DNA from: GCA-2737725 sp033763995
GTDB lineage: Bacteria > Pseudomonadota > Alphaproteobacteria > Rhodospirillales > Rhodospirillaceae
DNA: 64,000 nucleotides
Assembly: GCA_033763995.1 (NCBI GenBank)
Contig: JANRJL010000083.1
Location: 62,001-126,000 of the forward strand
Reading direction: 5' to 3'
Translations under genes and position numbers: made by a program
Shown here: piece by piece, positions 39,200 through 48,475 of the stretch
Numbering within the stretch: the first letter of the stretch is position 1
How the letters are laid out: every line of letters starts with the position of its first letter
The notes under the pieces: model-generated
Databases searched by the model: none
What the model saw: only the letters and a program-made list of their open reading frames with translations
Told to the model about the DNA's origin: nothing

Positions 39200-40912
39200 A
39201 TGGCCGATCAGAAAAACATCGTGTTGGCGGTGGTCTTGTCGCTGATCATCTTGATCGGCTGGGAGGTCTTCTTCGCCCCCAAGCCGGTGCCACAAGCGCC
39301 CGCAGACGTTGCTGCCGTCACGGCCGCGATGCCTGCTGCGCCTGGCAGCCTGTCGGACGGCTCAGTGCCGGCGACAGGCGACGTCTCAGCGGTACCCACT
39401 CCTGTACCCGCCATCGAGAGCCCTCGTGTGTCGATCGAGACGCCGCACATCAAGGGATCTTTGTCCCTCACGGGCTCGCGCTTCGACGACATCACGCTGC
39501 TGAAGTACCGCGAGACCATTGACCCCAAGAGCCCGCCCATCGATTTGCTGTCGCCCGCAAGCGCGGCCAAACCCTATTACGTGGAACTCGGCTGGTTGTC
39601 GGGCGACGCCGCGCTTGCATTGCCGAGTGCCACGACCACCTGGACGCCGCGCGATCCCGACGCATCATTGACCGACACGCAACCGGTCGTGCTCACCTGG
39701 GATAACGGCGCGGGCCTGCGCTTCACCAAAACCATCCGTGCCGATAAGGACTACATGTTCTCGATCGAGCAGTCCGTTGAAAACTACGGCACGCAGGCCG
39801 CAACAATTTATCCCTACGGATTGACCGCGCGTGTCGATACGCCGCCGATCCAGGATTTCTTCATCCTCCATGAAGGGCCGCTTGGCGTGTTCGACGGCGT
39901 ATTGAAGGAGATGGATTATAGCGAACTGCAGAAGGAGCAGCGTTTCACCACGCCGTCCACCGGCGGATGGGCCGGGTTCACCGACAAATATTGGCTGACG
40001 GCCTTGGCCTTCGATCAGTCGATGAAGGTTGACGCCAGCTTCAATCATGCGGTCGTCAATGGCCGCGATCGTTACCAAACCGACCTGCGCGGCGCGGCGA
40101 TCACGATCGCGCCCCAGGAGACCAAGACGATCAAATCGTTCGTCTTTGCTGGCGCCAAGGAAGTTCAACTGCTCGACAGCTACGCCGAGACCTTGGGCAT
40201 CGCGCAGTTCGATCTCGCCATCGATTTCGGATGGTTCTATTTCCTCACCAAACCGTTCTTCTACATCCTGATCTGGATGAAGGAGACGCTGGGCAATTTC
40301 GGCCTGGCCATCCTGGGCCTGACGGTGCTGCTGCGCCTGTTGATGTTCCCCTTGGCCAATAAGCAATTCGCGGCCATGAGCAAGCTGAAAAAGCTGCAGC
40401 CCGAGATGCAAAAGCTGCAGCAGCGCCACGCCGATGATCGCGTGAAGCTGAACCAGGAGATGATGGATCTTTATAAGCGTGAGAAGGCCAACCCATTGGC
40501 TGGGTGCCTACCGATCCTGATTCAGATTCCGATTTTCTTCGCGCTTTACAAAGTGCTGTTCGTGACCATCGAAATGCGTCATGCGCCGTTTTACGGCTGG
40601 ATTCATGATCTCTCGGCCCCAGACCCCACCAGCCTGTTCAACCTGTTCGGATTGCTGCCCTTTGGCGTGCCCTCGTTCCTGATGATCGGCGCTTGGCCGG
40701 TGATCATGGGCATCACCATGTACCTGCAGCAGAAGCTGAACCCGCAGCCGGCCGACCCGATTCAGGCCAAGGTGTTCATGGTGCTGCCGTTCATGTTCAC
40801 CTTCTTGCTGGCCTCTTTCCCGGCGGGCCTCGTGATTTACTGGGCCTGGAGCAACGTGCTCGGTATCCTGCAACAATGGGTGATCATGCGCCGCATGGGC
40901 GTTTCGGTCTAA
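39200..40912 (+). CDS. yidC: Membrane protein insertase YidC (long Gram-negative form)
   Basis: The 570-residue protein has an N-terminal anchor (KNIVLAVVLSLIILIGWEV), a large periplasmic beta-domain (about 70-370), and the conserved insertase core. That core starts near IDFGWFYFLTKPFFYI, continues through FPLANKQFAAMSKLKKLQP and NPLAGCLPILIQIPIFFALY, and ends at FPAGLVIYWAWSNVLGI. It inserts and folds inner-membrane proteins alone or with SecYEG. ATG 39200 is the first that gives the anchor. Its neighbours (rpmH to engB) are the canonical set. Confidence 0.97.
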   Translation: MADQKNIVLAVVLSLIILIGWEVFFAPKPVPQAPADVAAVTAAMPAAPGSLSDGSVPATGDVSAVPTPVPAIESPRVSIETPHIKGSLSLTGSRFDDITLLKYRETIDPKSPPIDLLSPASAAKPYYVELGWLSGDAALALPSATTTWTPRDPDASLTDTQPVVLTWDNGAGLRFTKTIRADKDYMFSIEQSVENYGTQAATIYPYGLTARVDTPPIQDFFILHEGPLGVFDGVLKEMDYSELQKEQRFTTPSTGGWAGFTDKYWLTALAFDQSMKVDASFNHAVVNGRDRYQTDLRGAAITIAPQETKTIKSFVFAGAKEVQLLDSYAETLGIAQFDLAIDFGWFYFLTKPFFYILIWMKETLGNFGLAILGLTVLLRLLMFPLANKQFAAMSKLKKLQPEMQKLQQRHADDRVKLNQEMMDLYKREKANPLAGCLPILIQIPIFFALYKVLFVTIEMRHAPFYGWIHDLSAPDPTSLFNLFGLLPFGVPSFLMIGAWPVIMGITMYLQQKLNPQPADPIQAKVFMVLPFMFTFLLASFPAGLVIYWAWSNVLGILQQWVIMRRMGVSV

Positions 40913-40924
40913 CGGCGCACGGCC

Positions 40925-41560
40925 GTGACCGACCGAGCAGCCGCCATCGAGGCCGGAGTGAGGCTTTTCAATAGGCCCGCGGTCTTCGTCGCTGGCGCCG
41001 CCAGCGAGGCCGGGATTCCCGCCACCAAACTGCCCGAAATCGCGTTTGCCGGGCGCTCCAACGTCGGCAAGTCGAGCCTGATTAATGCGCTGGCCGGGCG
41101 GCGCGATCTGGCGCGGGCCTCCAACACGCCGGGGCGGACGCAGGAAATCAATTTCTTCGATCTCGGCGGGCGCCTGATGATCGCTGATCTGCCCGGCTAC
41201 GGCTATGCCGTGGCGCCGAAAGACAAGAAGGCCGCCTGGTCGGCACTGACGCAACGCTATCTCAAGGGCCGGCCAACCTTGCGCCGCGTCGTGCTCTTGG
41301 TCGATAGCCGCCACGGGCTGAAGGACACCGACGAAGCGTCGATGACGTCATTTGATGACTCAGCCGTCAACTATCAGATCGTCATGACCAAGGCCGACAA
41401 GGTCAAGCCGGCTGAACTCAAAGACATCCATGCCGCCGTTACGGCGGCGGCGGCCAAGCATGTCGCCGCCCACCCCGAGGTTTTGATCACCAGCGCCGCC
41501 GAGGGGACGGGCATCCCCGAGTTGCGAGCCGCCTTGTCAGAACTGGCGCTGCCGGAGTAG
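40925..41560 (+). CDS. engB: Ribosome biogenesis GTPase EngB (YsxC/YihA)
   Basis: The 211-residue GTPase (GTG 40925) has G1 AGRSNVGKSSLINA, the switch SNTPGRTQEINFF, G3 IADLPGYGYA, G4 MTKADK and a terminal SAAEG-type G5. It assists large-subunit assembly. It follows yidC by 12 bases and precedes argB, an arrangement seen across alphaproteobacteria. Confidence 0.95.
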   Translation: MTDRAAAIEAGVRLFNRPAVFVAGAASEAGIPATKLPEIAFAGRSNVGKSSLINALAGRRDLARASNTPGRTQEINFFDLGGRLMIADLPGYGYAVAPKDKKAAWSALTQRYLKGRPTLRRVVLLVDSRHGLKDTDEASMTSFDDSAVNYQIVMTKADKVKPAELKDIHAAVTAAAAKHVAAHPEVLITSAAEGTGIPELRAALSELALPE

Positions 41561-41617
41561 GTGTAATCTGCTCACTCGGCCATGCCCCATATTTCACCAT
41601 AGGGACTCTCGCGCATC

Positions 41618-42520
41618 ATGAACGGACCGGCGAACAAAGACGATTGGTTGGCGAAGGCGGGCGTTTTGGCCGACGCCTTGCCGTTCATGCGCGAGCATTC
41701 CGGCGAGACCGTCGTCGTCAAGTACGGCGGGCACGCCATGGGCGACGAGACCGTGGCCGAGAACTTCGCGCGCGACATCGTGTTGCTGAAGCAAGTCGGC
41801 ATCAATCCTATTGTGGTGCACGGCGGCGGGCCGCAGATCGGGGCCATGCTCGATCGTCTGAAGATCAAAAGTTCATTCATCGACGGTCTGCGCGTGACCG
41901 ACGCCGATACCGTGGACATCGTCGAGATGGTCCTCAGCGGGTCGATCAACAAGCAGATCGTCTCGGCCATCAACCGCGCCGGCGGCTTCGCCATCGGCAT
42001 GTCTGGCAAGGACGGCAACCTGATCAAGGCGCAGAAGATTCGCCGCACCAAGAAGGATCCAGGCTCCAACATCGAGAAAATTCTCGACTTGGGTTTCGTC
42101 GGCGAACCGACGGCGATCAATCCCCATATTCTCGACACGCTCGAAAAGTCCGACATTATCCCCGTGATCGCGCCCATCGGCGTGGGGCCCAACGGTGAAA
42201 CCTACAACATCAACGCCGACACCGTGGCGGGCGCCGTCGCGGGCGCCGTCGGCGCCACGCGCCTGCTGATGCTCACCGACGTGGCGGGCGTGCTCGACGA
42301 CACCAGCCGCCTGATCAAGGAAATGACCGTCGAGCGCGCCAAAACCCTGATGCTGGCCGGAACCATCAACGGCGGCATGATTCCCAAGGTGGAAACCTGC
42401 CTCGATGCCGTTGAGCAAGGCGTGAAGGCCGCGGTGATCATGGATGGGCGCGTGCCGCACGCGGTGCTGCTGGAACTCTTCACGCCCTCGGGCGCGGGCA
42501 CGTTGATCAAGTCGAAATGA
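41618..42520 (+). CDS. argB: Acetylglutamate kinase
   Basis: The 300-residue protein has the amino-acid kinase fold: VVKYGGHAMGDE at the N-terminus, VHGGGPQIGAMLDRL for the substrate loop, KDGNLIKAQKI, VIAPIGVGPNGETYNINAD and LLMLTDVAGVLDD. It phosphorylates N-acetylglutamate, the regulated step in arginine synthesis. The stop overlaps the ATG of the downstream HAD phosphatase (42517-42520), a common coupling in this class. An N-terminal helix typical of arginine-sensitive forms is present. Confidence 0.96.
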   Translation: MNGPANKDDWLAKAGVLADALPFMREHSGETVVVKYGGHAMGDETVAENFARDIVLLKQVGINPIVVHGGGPQIGAMLDRLKIKSSFIDGLRVTDADTVDIVEMVLSGSINKQIVSAINRAGGFAIGMSGKDGNLIKAQKIRRTKKDPGSNIEKILDLGFVGEPTAINPHILDTLEKSDIIPVIAPIGVGPNGETYNINADTVAGAVAGAVGATRLLMLTDVAGVLDDTSRLIKEMTVERAKTLMLAGTINGGMIPKVETCLDAVEQGVKAAVIMDGRVPHAVLLELFTPSGAGTLIKSK

Positions 42521-43239
42521 ACCGGGAGCGACCCGACCATCGTCACCTCGGCGCACGGACCGAGACTTGGATTTTCGACCTCGACAACACGTTCTATCGG
42601 CCGACGTCGCGGCTGTTCGATCAGATCGACGCGCGGATGAAAGCCTTCATCGCGCGTGAATTGGGTTTGAGCCTCGCCGAGGCCTTCGTGTTGCAGAAGA
42701 AGTACTTTCGCGAATTCGGCACGACGTTGCGCGGACTCATGAACAATCACGGCACATCGCCGGATGCGTTCCTCGATTTCGTGCACGACATCGACCATTC
42801 CGTCTTGACGCAGGACGGGGAACTTTCCCGGGCGATAGAGCAACTGCCCGGCCGCAAAATCATATTTACCAATGGAACTGCGTTTCATGCCGAACGCGTG
42901 ATCGAACGCCTGGGCTGTTCCGCTCATATCGACGACATTTTCGACATCCGCGCGGCGCGTTACATGCCCAAGCCCAACCATCAGCCTTATCACGATCTCT
43001 TGGTCCGCCATGGCATCGCGCCCAAGCGCGCCGTGATGATCGAGGACTCCCAGGCCAATTTAAAGCCTGCCGCCGACCTTGGCATGACCACGGTTCTCGT
43101 GCATGACGCCAGCGGACCGCACCCCGAGCCCGGCGCTGCGCACTGCGACTTCGTGATCGACGACCTGCCGCGCTGGCTACGTGCGGCGGCGACCGGACAG
43201 GACAATGCTCCCCACCAGCCCGTCACCCCGCCGTGCTGA
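42517..43239 (+). CDS. HAD-family pyrimidine 5'-nucleotidase-like phosphatase
   Basis: The 240-residue protein shows HAD motif I as WIFDLDNTFYRP (DxD), motif II IIFTNGTAFHA, and motif III/IV KPNHQPYHDLL and MIEDSQANLKPA. This is the SDT1/PpnS-like branch that dephosphorylates pyrimidine nucleotides. Cytoplasmic. It overlaps argB by four bases and overlaps the convergent DUF2336 gene by 17 bases at its 3' end. Family assignment is firm; substrate is by family. Confidence 0.85.
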   Translation: MNRERPDHRHLGARTETWIFDLDNTFYRPTSRLFDQIDARMKAFIARELGLSLAEAFVLQKKYFREFGTTLRGLMNNHGTSPDAFLDFVHDIDHSVLTQDGELSRAIEQLPGRKIIFTNGTAFHAERVIERLGCSAHIDDIFDIRAARYMPKPNHQPYHDLLVRHGIAPKRAVMIEDSQANLKPAADLGMTTVLVHDASGPHPEPGAAHCDFVIDDLPRWLRAAATGQDNAPHQPVTPPC

Positions 43240-44545
43240 GGCGCGCACCGTCTCGGAACATGCTGAGTTGCCATTCGAGTTCGGACTCGCTGGCATCGAA
43301 CCATCCGCCGGCCCGCGGCTTAATAACCTGTTCGGGCGTGACGCGGGCAATCTTCAACTGAAGAACTTCGGCCTCGCTGGCGGTGAAGTCACCGGCCCAG
43401 GCAACCGCCAACATGCCCTTGGCGCTGGAGGAGCGGATCACGTCGGCCACGGCCTGGACCGGCATGTTGGACTTCACGGCCAGGGCGGCCACGGCGAGGG
43501 TCGAAAGGCCTTCTTGCGCCACCTTCATGACGGCGGACGTGGTCAGCTTGCCGGCGGTGGCCAGGTCGGCGGCGTGTTTCTCGGCGCGGCGCAAGGCCGC
43601 GGCATCCAGCGCCTGGGCCAGCGGGTCGGGCACGGTCGCCGTGCCGTCTTCGGCGCGCTTCAGCTTTTGCCGCACCATGTGACCGAGCGCGGCGGTCGTG
43701 GCAGCGTCGAAATCTTCGCGCGCCGCCATGGCTTGCAGCAACGAGTCGGCGACAAACTCTGCGATACGCAAGGCCGCCCGCGCGGGCAATTGGCGCCGGT
43801 GAGCCAGCGGATCGTGCCAAGACTGATAGACCGGCGCCGCATCGACGATGGCATCGAGCGTGGCTTCGCGGATCTGAGCGCTTTGATTGCGGAGCAACGC
43901 GGCGATGGCGTCGATGTCTCCGGTGCCGACAATGGCGTTGGAGACGTCTTCGCCGACATTGATGCGCCGCGAGATGGCCACCAAGGACGCCGTCAAGGGG
44001 CTGCTTTGGATGATCTCGATGAGATCTTCGTCCGTCAGGACCGGCGAAAACTGCAGGACCGGTGCCGCCACCGAAATCTCGGGATCGCGGGCCAGCTTCG
44101 AGATAATGTCGTGGGGCGCCTCGGGCAGACACTTAAGGGCCTCGGAGAGGGCGCGCCGAACCCGCGGAAGCTGGTCGCGCGCGAGCAACGTCAAGACTTG
44201 ATGGACCGTTCGCGATGCCTTGTTCGCCTGGTCCTTGGCAAGTTCCGGCAGGATTCGCCCGAGACGCTCGGCGAGATCGCTCCGAACGTCGGCATCGTCG
44301 TCGGCGGCCAGCACCAACGATGCCTTTCCCGGAGTGACAGTGTTGGTCGCGATCAAGCGGCGCACCGAGGTATCAGGGTCGCGGGCCAAGAAGAACAATA
44401 TCTCGGGCTCCAAATCGCCGCGCGCGGCGAGCGCCTTGCGCACCTCCACATCGGGATGGTCGAGGAGATCGCGTGCTTGCTCGTAGGTGATCTTGTGCCC
44501 CGGCAACCCCAAGAGATGCACCAAGCGTGCCTTGCTGGGCGTCAT
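43223..44545 (-). CDS. DUF2336 protein (HEAT-like helical repeats)
   Basis: The 440-residue, nearly all-helical protein has repeated units such as DPEILFFLARDPDTSVRRLI, DDDADVRSDLAERLGRILPE and LARDPEISVAAPVLQFS, i.e. HEAT-like repeats, matching DUF2336. The C-terminus holds VIKPRAGGWFDASESELEWQ. These proteins are typical of alphaproteobacteria and often lie near signalling genes; function unknown. Its ATG overlaps the stop of the diguanylate cyclase gene (44542-44545), so the two are translationally coupled. Confidence 0.85.
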   Translation of the reverse strand: MTPSKARLVHLLGLPGHKITYEQARDLLDHPDVEVRKALAARGDLEPEILFFLARDPDTSVRRLIATNTVTPGKASLVLAADDDADVRSDLAERLGRILPELAKDQANKASRTVHQVLTLLARDQLPRVRRALSEALKCLPEAPHDIISKLARDPEISVAAPVLQFSPVLTDEDLIEIIQSSPLTASLVAISRRINVGEDVSNAIVGTGDIDAIAALLRNQSAQIREATLDAIVDAAPVYQSWHDPLAHRRQLPARAALRIAEFVADSLLQAMAAREDFDAATTAALGHMVRQKLKRAEDGTATVPDPLAQALDAAALRRAEKHAADLATAGKLTTSAVMKVAQEGLSTLAVAALAVKSNMPVQAVADVIRSSSAKGMLAVAWAGDFTASEAEVLQLKIARVTPEQVIKPRAGGWFDASESELEWQLSMFRDGARLSTAG

Positions 44546-46272
44546 GACTCGATTCCGTTGGCCGCCGCCGCGGGCGCGATAGCAAAAGCGCCCTTCCCTC
44601 CGCGCTTGGCCTCGTACTTGGCTTCGTCAGCCCGGGCCATGACGCCGTCGACGGATTCCGCGCCGCTGGGTTGCCACAGGGCGATGCCGATGGACATACC
44701 CAAAGGACGCGCGGCACTGCCGGAATAGGGCGCCAAAGCCTTGCTGCGCTCGAGAATTTGCTTGGCGCGCATTTCACCGGCGGATTGGTCAGCGCCCACC
44801 AGCCACACGGCAAATTCGTCACCTCCCAGACGCGCCACGACGTCCGTTGGCCGCGTGCTTTGCAGCAGAATGTCGCGTACCTTCACCAACAATTCGTCGC
44901 CCGCTTGATGCCCGCGAATATCGTTCACGTATTTGAAGTTGTCGAGATCGACATACATCAGCACCGAGGTTCCCGCGTCGGAGCGCAGGCGCGAGACATG
45001 GCGGCCCAGGGCATCGAGAAACGCCCCGCGATTGAGCAGGCCGGTGAGCGCGTCGGTGCGCGAGATGCGCAGGATGTGTTCGTGGTGGGCGAGCTGCTCG
45101 ATGGTCACGCCGATCTGATTGGCGATATCGGCGATGAGCAAGCGATCATCGTCGGTCCAGGGGCCGCGCTCGATGTCGCGCCACAGAACAACAACCCCAT
45201 TGGTGGCCGCTTGATAGCGCGCCGGAGCCGCGAGAACCTGCCAGGAGTCGCGCAACACTTCGGCCGCGCCCGCCCCCCCCGCAAAAAGCGTAAGAATCGC
45301 TGAAGGATCAGGTGCGGCCGCGTTACCGAACTTAGCTGCGGGGACGTAATCGGTACGGCCTTCAATCAGATTCGGTTCGGGCGTTTGCGTGGCGCGGAAA
45401 ATTTGCGCGTAATCGGCGCCCAACCCCTTGGCCAAGGCCTCCGCCGCCACGTTGAGCATAGCCTCGGGGTTCACCTCGTCGCGGAAAGCCCGCACGATGC
45501 GGGTCAAGACGCGTTCACGATTGTTGACGCGCACCAGGGCCGCCTCGCGCTCGCGCAGTTCGGAGACATCGCGGCACACACCACGCGCGCCTTGCCAGGC
45601 CCCCTCGCCGTCAATGAGCGGCAAGGCGCTGACCACCATGCACGCCATACGGCCGTCGCGGCGCTTGAGCCACACTTCGTGATATTCCAAGCGGTCGTGC
45701 GTCAGAAATGGGTTGGGATCGCTCGCCTCGGCCGCCGTCAGCGCCGCAGGATCAAGCGCAAGCAATTCTTCGGCGCCGTAGCCCAAGGCGCCATGGGGCG
45801 TGACATAGGAAAATTTCCGGTCAGGGCCGGTTTCCCACGTGAAGTCGCTGGAGATTTCGACGAAATCGCGATAGCGGCGACGGCTATCGACCAGTGCACG
45901 CCGCAAGCTGTAGTCGAGCGTCAAATCCCTCAGAAAGCAGAATGCCGCTTTGCCGTCGTTGACAGGAACGATGGTGACTTGCAGGTGCTGAATGGCGGGA
46001 CCGGCGCCGACATCGACCATGTCGACCAGAGCGCGGTCGTTCTCGAGCGCTCGCAAGGCAAGGCCCACGATCTTGTCGCGGTCGCTGGCATCAAAACGTT
46101 CGAGCAAGGCCTTGGCCAGCGGGTTGACCGGCGCGAGCGCTTTGTTGCGCGCAACTTCAAATGTCGCTTCTTCGTAGCGCTCCAGCGCAGCGCGCGAAAT
46201 CACCGACGCCCGCGCCGACGGATTCCCCCTGGACTGAACGTCGGCCTCGGCCGACGTGACGGACCGGACCAT
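44542..46272 (-). CDS. PAS-GAF diguanylate cyclase (GGDEF)
   Basis: The 576-residue signalling protein has a PAS domain with PAC segment (about 125-250, FVEISSDFTWETGPDRKFSY and RDGRMACMVVSALP), a GAF-like region (250-400, EALAKGLGADYAQIF) and a C-terminal GGDEF domain (about 405-570) with RLGGDEFAVWL near residue 482. RPTD ends five residues before GGDEF, so the inhibitory RxxD site is intact. It should make cyclic di-GMP in response to an unknown ligand. No membrane segment is visible. Coupled to the DUF2336 gene. Confidence 0.88.
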   Translation of the reverse strand: MVRSVTSAEADVQSRGNPSARASVISRAALERYEEATFEVARNKALAPVNPLAKALLERFDASDRDKIVGLALRALENDRALVDMVDVGAGPAIQHLQVTIVPVNDGKAAFCFLRDLTLDYSLRRALVDSRRRYRDFVEISSDFTWETGPDRKFSYVTPHGALGYGAEELLALDPAALTAAEASDPNPFLTHDRLEYHEVWLKRRDGRMACMVVSALPLIDGEGAWQGARGVCRDVSELREREAALVRVNNRERVLTRIVRAFRDEVNPEAMLNVAAEALAKGLGADYAQIFRATQTPEPNLIEGRTDYVPAAKFGNAAAPDPSAILTLFAGGAGAAEVLRDSWQVLAAPARYQAATNGVVVLWRDIERGPWTDDDRLLIADIANQIGVTIEQLAHHEHILRISRTDALTGLLNRGAFLDALGRHVSRLRSDAGTSVLMYVDLDNFKYVNDIRGHQAGDELLVKVRDILLQSTRPTDVVARLGGDEFAVWLVGADQSAGEMRAKQILERSKALAPYSGSAARPLGMSIGIALWQPSGAESVDGVMARADEAKYEAKRGGKGAFAIAPAAAANGIES

Positions 46273-46451
46273 GTTGTTTTCTCTTGTGGTTACAACGTTT
46301 TAGGTATGCCGATTCGAAGGTTTTGAGTCAAAAACTATGTCGTAAAGATTCCGTGCACTTCGGTCATTGGGTGGTCTTTGCGACGTTGACACCCCAGCCT
46401 TGCTGGCTATGTTCACGCGGCCAGCCACGCCGCCTCGGGATGAAAATAGAT

Positions 46452-47294
46452 ATGGAAATCAAGCAATTAGAGCAGACTATCGCTGCCGCCTGGGAACAGC
46501 GCGACGGTATCCACGCCACAACCCAGGGTGCTGTGCGCGACGCCGTGGATGCGGCGCTCAACTTATTGGACGGCGGGACGGCGCGAGTCGCCGAAAAGCG
46601 CGACGGGCGCTGGCATGTGAATGAATGGCTCAAGAAGGCTGTCTTGCTGTCGTTCCGGCTCAACGACAACACGATGATGAGCGGTGCCCCGGCCGGGGCT
46701 TCTTGGTGGGACAAGGTACCCTCGAAGTTCGCGGGTTGGGGTCAGGGACATTTCAAACAAGCCGGATTTCGCGCCGTGCCCGGGGCCGTGGCGCGCCGCT
46801 CGGCGTTTATTGCGCCGGGCGTGATCCTGATGCCGAGCTTCGTCAACGTCGGCGCCTATGTCGATAGCGGCACGATGGTCGATACATGGGCGACGGTGGG
46901 CAGCTGCGCGCAAATCGGCAAGAACGTCCATATCTCGGGCGGCGCAGGGATCGGCGGCGTGCTGGAGCCGCTCCAAGCAAGCCCGGTGATTATCGAAGAT
47001 AACTGCTTCATCGGCGCGCGTTCGGAAGTGGCCGAGGGTGTCATCGTTGAAGAAGGCGCAGTGCTGTCCATGGGCGTATTCATCGGGGCGTCGACCAAGA
47101 TCATTGACCGCGCCACCGGCGAGGTTTTCATGGGCCGTGTGCCGCCTCACTCGGTCGTGGTCCCCGGCTCGTTGCCCGGCAAGCCCTTGCCCGATGGCAC
47201 GCCAGGGCCCAGTCTCTATTGCGCGGTCATCGTCAAGCGCGTCGACGCCAAGACCCGCGCCAAAGTGTCCATCAACGAACTGCTGCGCGATTGA
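46452..47294 (+). CDS. dapD: Tetrahydrodipicolinate N-succinyltransferase
   Basis: The 280-residue protein has the left-handed beta-helix of DapD: LMPSFVNVGAYVDSGTMVDT, IGKNVHISGGAGIGGVLEP, IIEDNCFIGARSEVAEGVIV and SLYCAVIVKRVDAKTRAKV. It succinylates tetrahydrodipicolinate in lysine/peptidoglycan synthesis. I chose ATG 46452 (MEIKQLEQTI), which matches the usual N-terminus; ATG 46440 is possible. The stop TGA overlaps the TTG start of dapE. Confidence 0.95.
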   Translation: MEIKQLEQTIAAAWEQRDGIHATTQGAVRDAVDAALNLLDGGTARVAEKRDGRWHVNEWLKKAVLLSFRLNDNTMMSGAPAGASWWDKVPSKFAGWGQGHFKQAGFRAVPGAVARRSAFIAPGVILMPSFVNVGAYVDSGTMVDTWATVGSCAQIGKNVHISGGAGIGGVLEPLQASPVIIEDNCFIGARSEVAEGVIVEEGAVLSMGVFIGASTKIIDRATGEVFMGRVPPHSVVVPGSLPGKPLPDGTPGPSLYCAVIVKRVDAKTRAKVSINELLRD

Positions 47295-48475
47295 ACACGC
47301 CCCCGCCTTCATCCGCCACGCCCGCGGCGTTGAGCCACCCCCTCGAGCTTGCGCGCGCGCTCATCCGCCGCCCGAGCGTGACGCCGCGCGACGAAGGCGC
47401 ATTGGATGTGCTCCAGACTGCGCTCACGGACTTAGGTTTCAACTGCCACCGGCTGACTTACGCCGACGAAGGCGCGCCGGCGGTCGACAATCTTTATGCG
47501 CGACTCGGGACGGGCCATCCGAATTTTTGCTTTGCCGGGCATACCGACGTCGTGCCGGTGGGCAATGGTTGGACGGCTGAACCCTTCGCGGGCGATGTGA
47601 TCGACGGTTACCTTTACGGCCGTGGCGCTGCGGACATGAAAAGCGCCATCGCCGCCTTCGTCGGCGCCACGGCGCAATTTCTTGCCGCGCATCGGCCGCC
47701 CAAGGGCTCCATTAGCCTGCTCATCACCGGGGATGAAGAGGGCGATGCCATCAACGGCACCAGGAAAGTGCTCGATTGGATGCGCGCCCACGGCGAGAAG
47801 ATCGACGTCTGTGTGGTCGGCGAGCCGACGTCCGCCAAGACCCTAGGCGACATGGTCAAGATCGGCCGGCGCGGCAGCCTGACGGCCAAGCTGGAAGTCT
47901 TCGGCACGCAAGGGCATTCGGCCTATCCCCACCTCGCCGACAATCCCATCATGCGATTGATGCACATGCTGCGTGCCATCACCGAAACGCCGTTGGACAA
48001 GGGCTCAGCGCACTTTCAAGCCTCGACGGTGGCCATCACCACGATCGATGTCGGAAACGCAGCAGCTAACGTTATTCCTGGCTCGGCCAGGGCAGCCTTC
48101 AATATCCGCTTCAATGACCACCATTCGGGGGCATCGCTCCAGGATTGGCTGAAGCGCACTTTCGACAAGACGGCCGATGGCGGCCACTACGACCTGAAGG
48201 TCCGCGTGTCCGGCGAGTCTTTCTTGACCCCGCCCGGAGATCTCAGCGACCTTGTCGTCGGCGCCGTCCGCGATGTGACGGGATTGACGCCCGAACTCTC
48301 GACAACGGGCGGCACGTCCGATGCGCGCTTTATCAAAGATATGTGCCCGGTTTGCGAGTTTGGCCTGGTGGGCCTGACCATGCACAAAGCCGACGAGCGC
48401 TGCGCGTTGAAAGACTTGGACAGCCTGACCGCGATCTACCGCCGCATGCTCGAGCGTTATTTTATCGGCAAATGA
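47291..48475 (+). CDS. dapE: Succinyl-diaminopimelate desuccinylase
   Basis: The 394-residue M20 metallohydrolase shows metal ligands in FCFAGHTDVVPVG, GRGAADMKSAIAAF, ITGDEEGDAINGT and VGEPTSA, plus the C-terminal GLTMHKADER. It removes succinate from succinyl-LL-diaminopimelate. TTG 47291 overlapping the dapD stop is my choice because of coupling; TTG 47330 would give a shorter N-terminus closer to some homologues. Neither has a clear ribosome site. Operon dapDE. Confidence 0.93.
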   Translation: MNTPPPSSATPAALSHPLELARALIRRPSVTPRDEGALDVLQTALTDLGFNCHRLTYADEGAPAVDNLYARLGTGHPNFCFAGHTDVVPVGNGWTAEPFAGDVIDGYLYGRGAADMKSAIAAFVGATAQFLAAHRPPKGSISLLITGDEEGDAINGTRKVLDWMRAHGEKIDVCVVGEPTSAKTLGDMVKIGRRGSLTAKLEVFGTQGHSAYPHLADNPIMRLMHMLRAITETPLDKGSAHFQASTVAITTIDVGNAAANVIPGSARAAFNIRFNDHHSGASLQDWLKRTFDKTADGGHYDLKVRVSGESFLTPPGDLSDLVVGAVRDVTGLTPELSTTGGTSDARFIKDMCPVCEFGLVGLTMHKADERCALKDLDSLTAIYRRMLERYFIGK

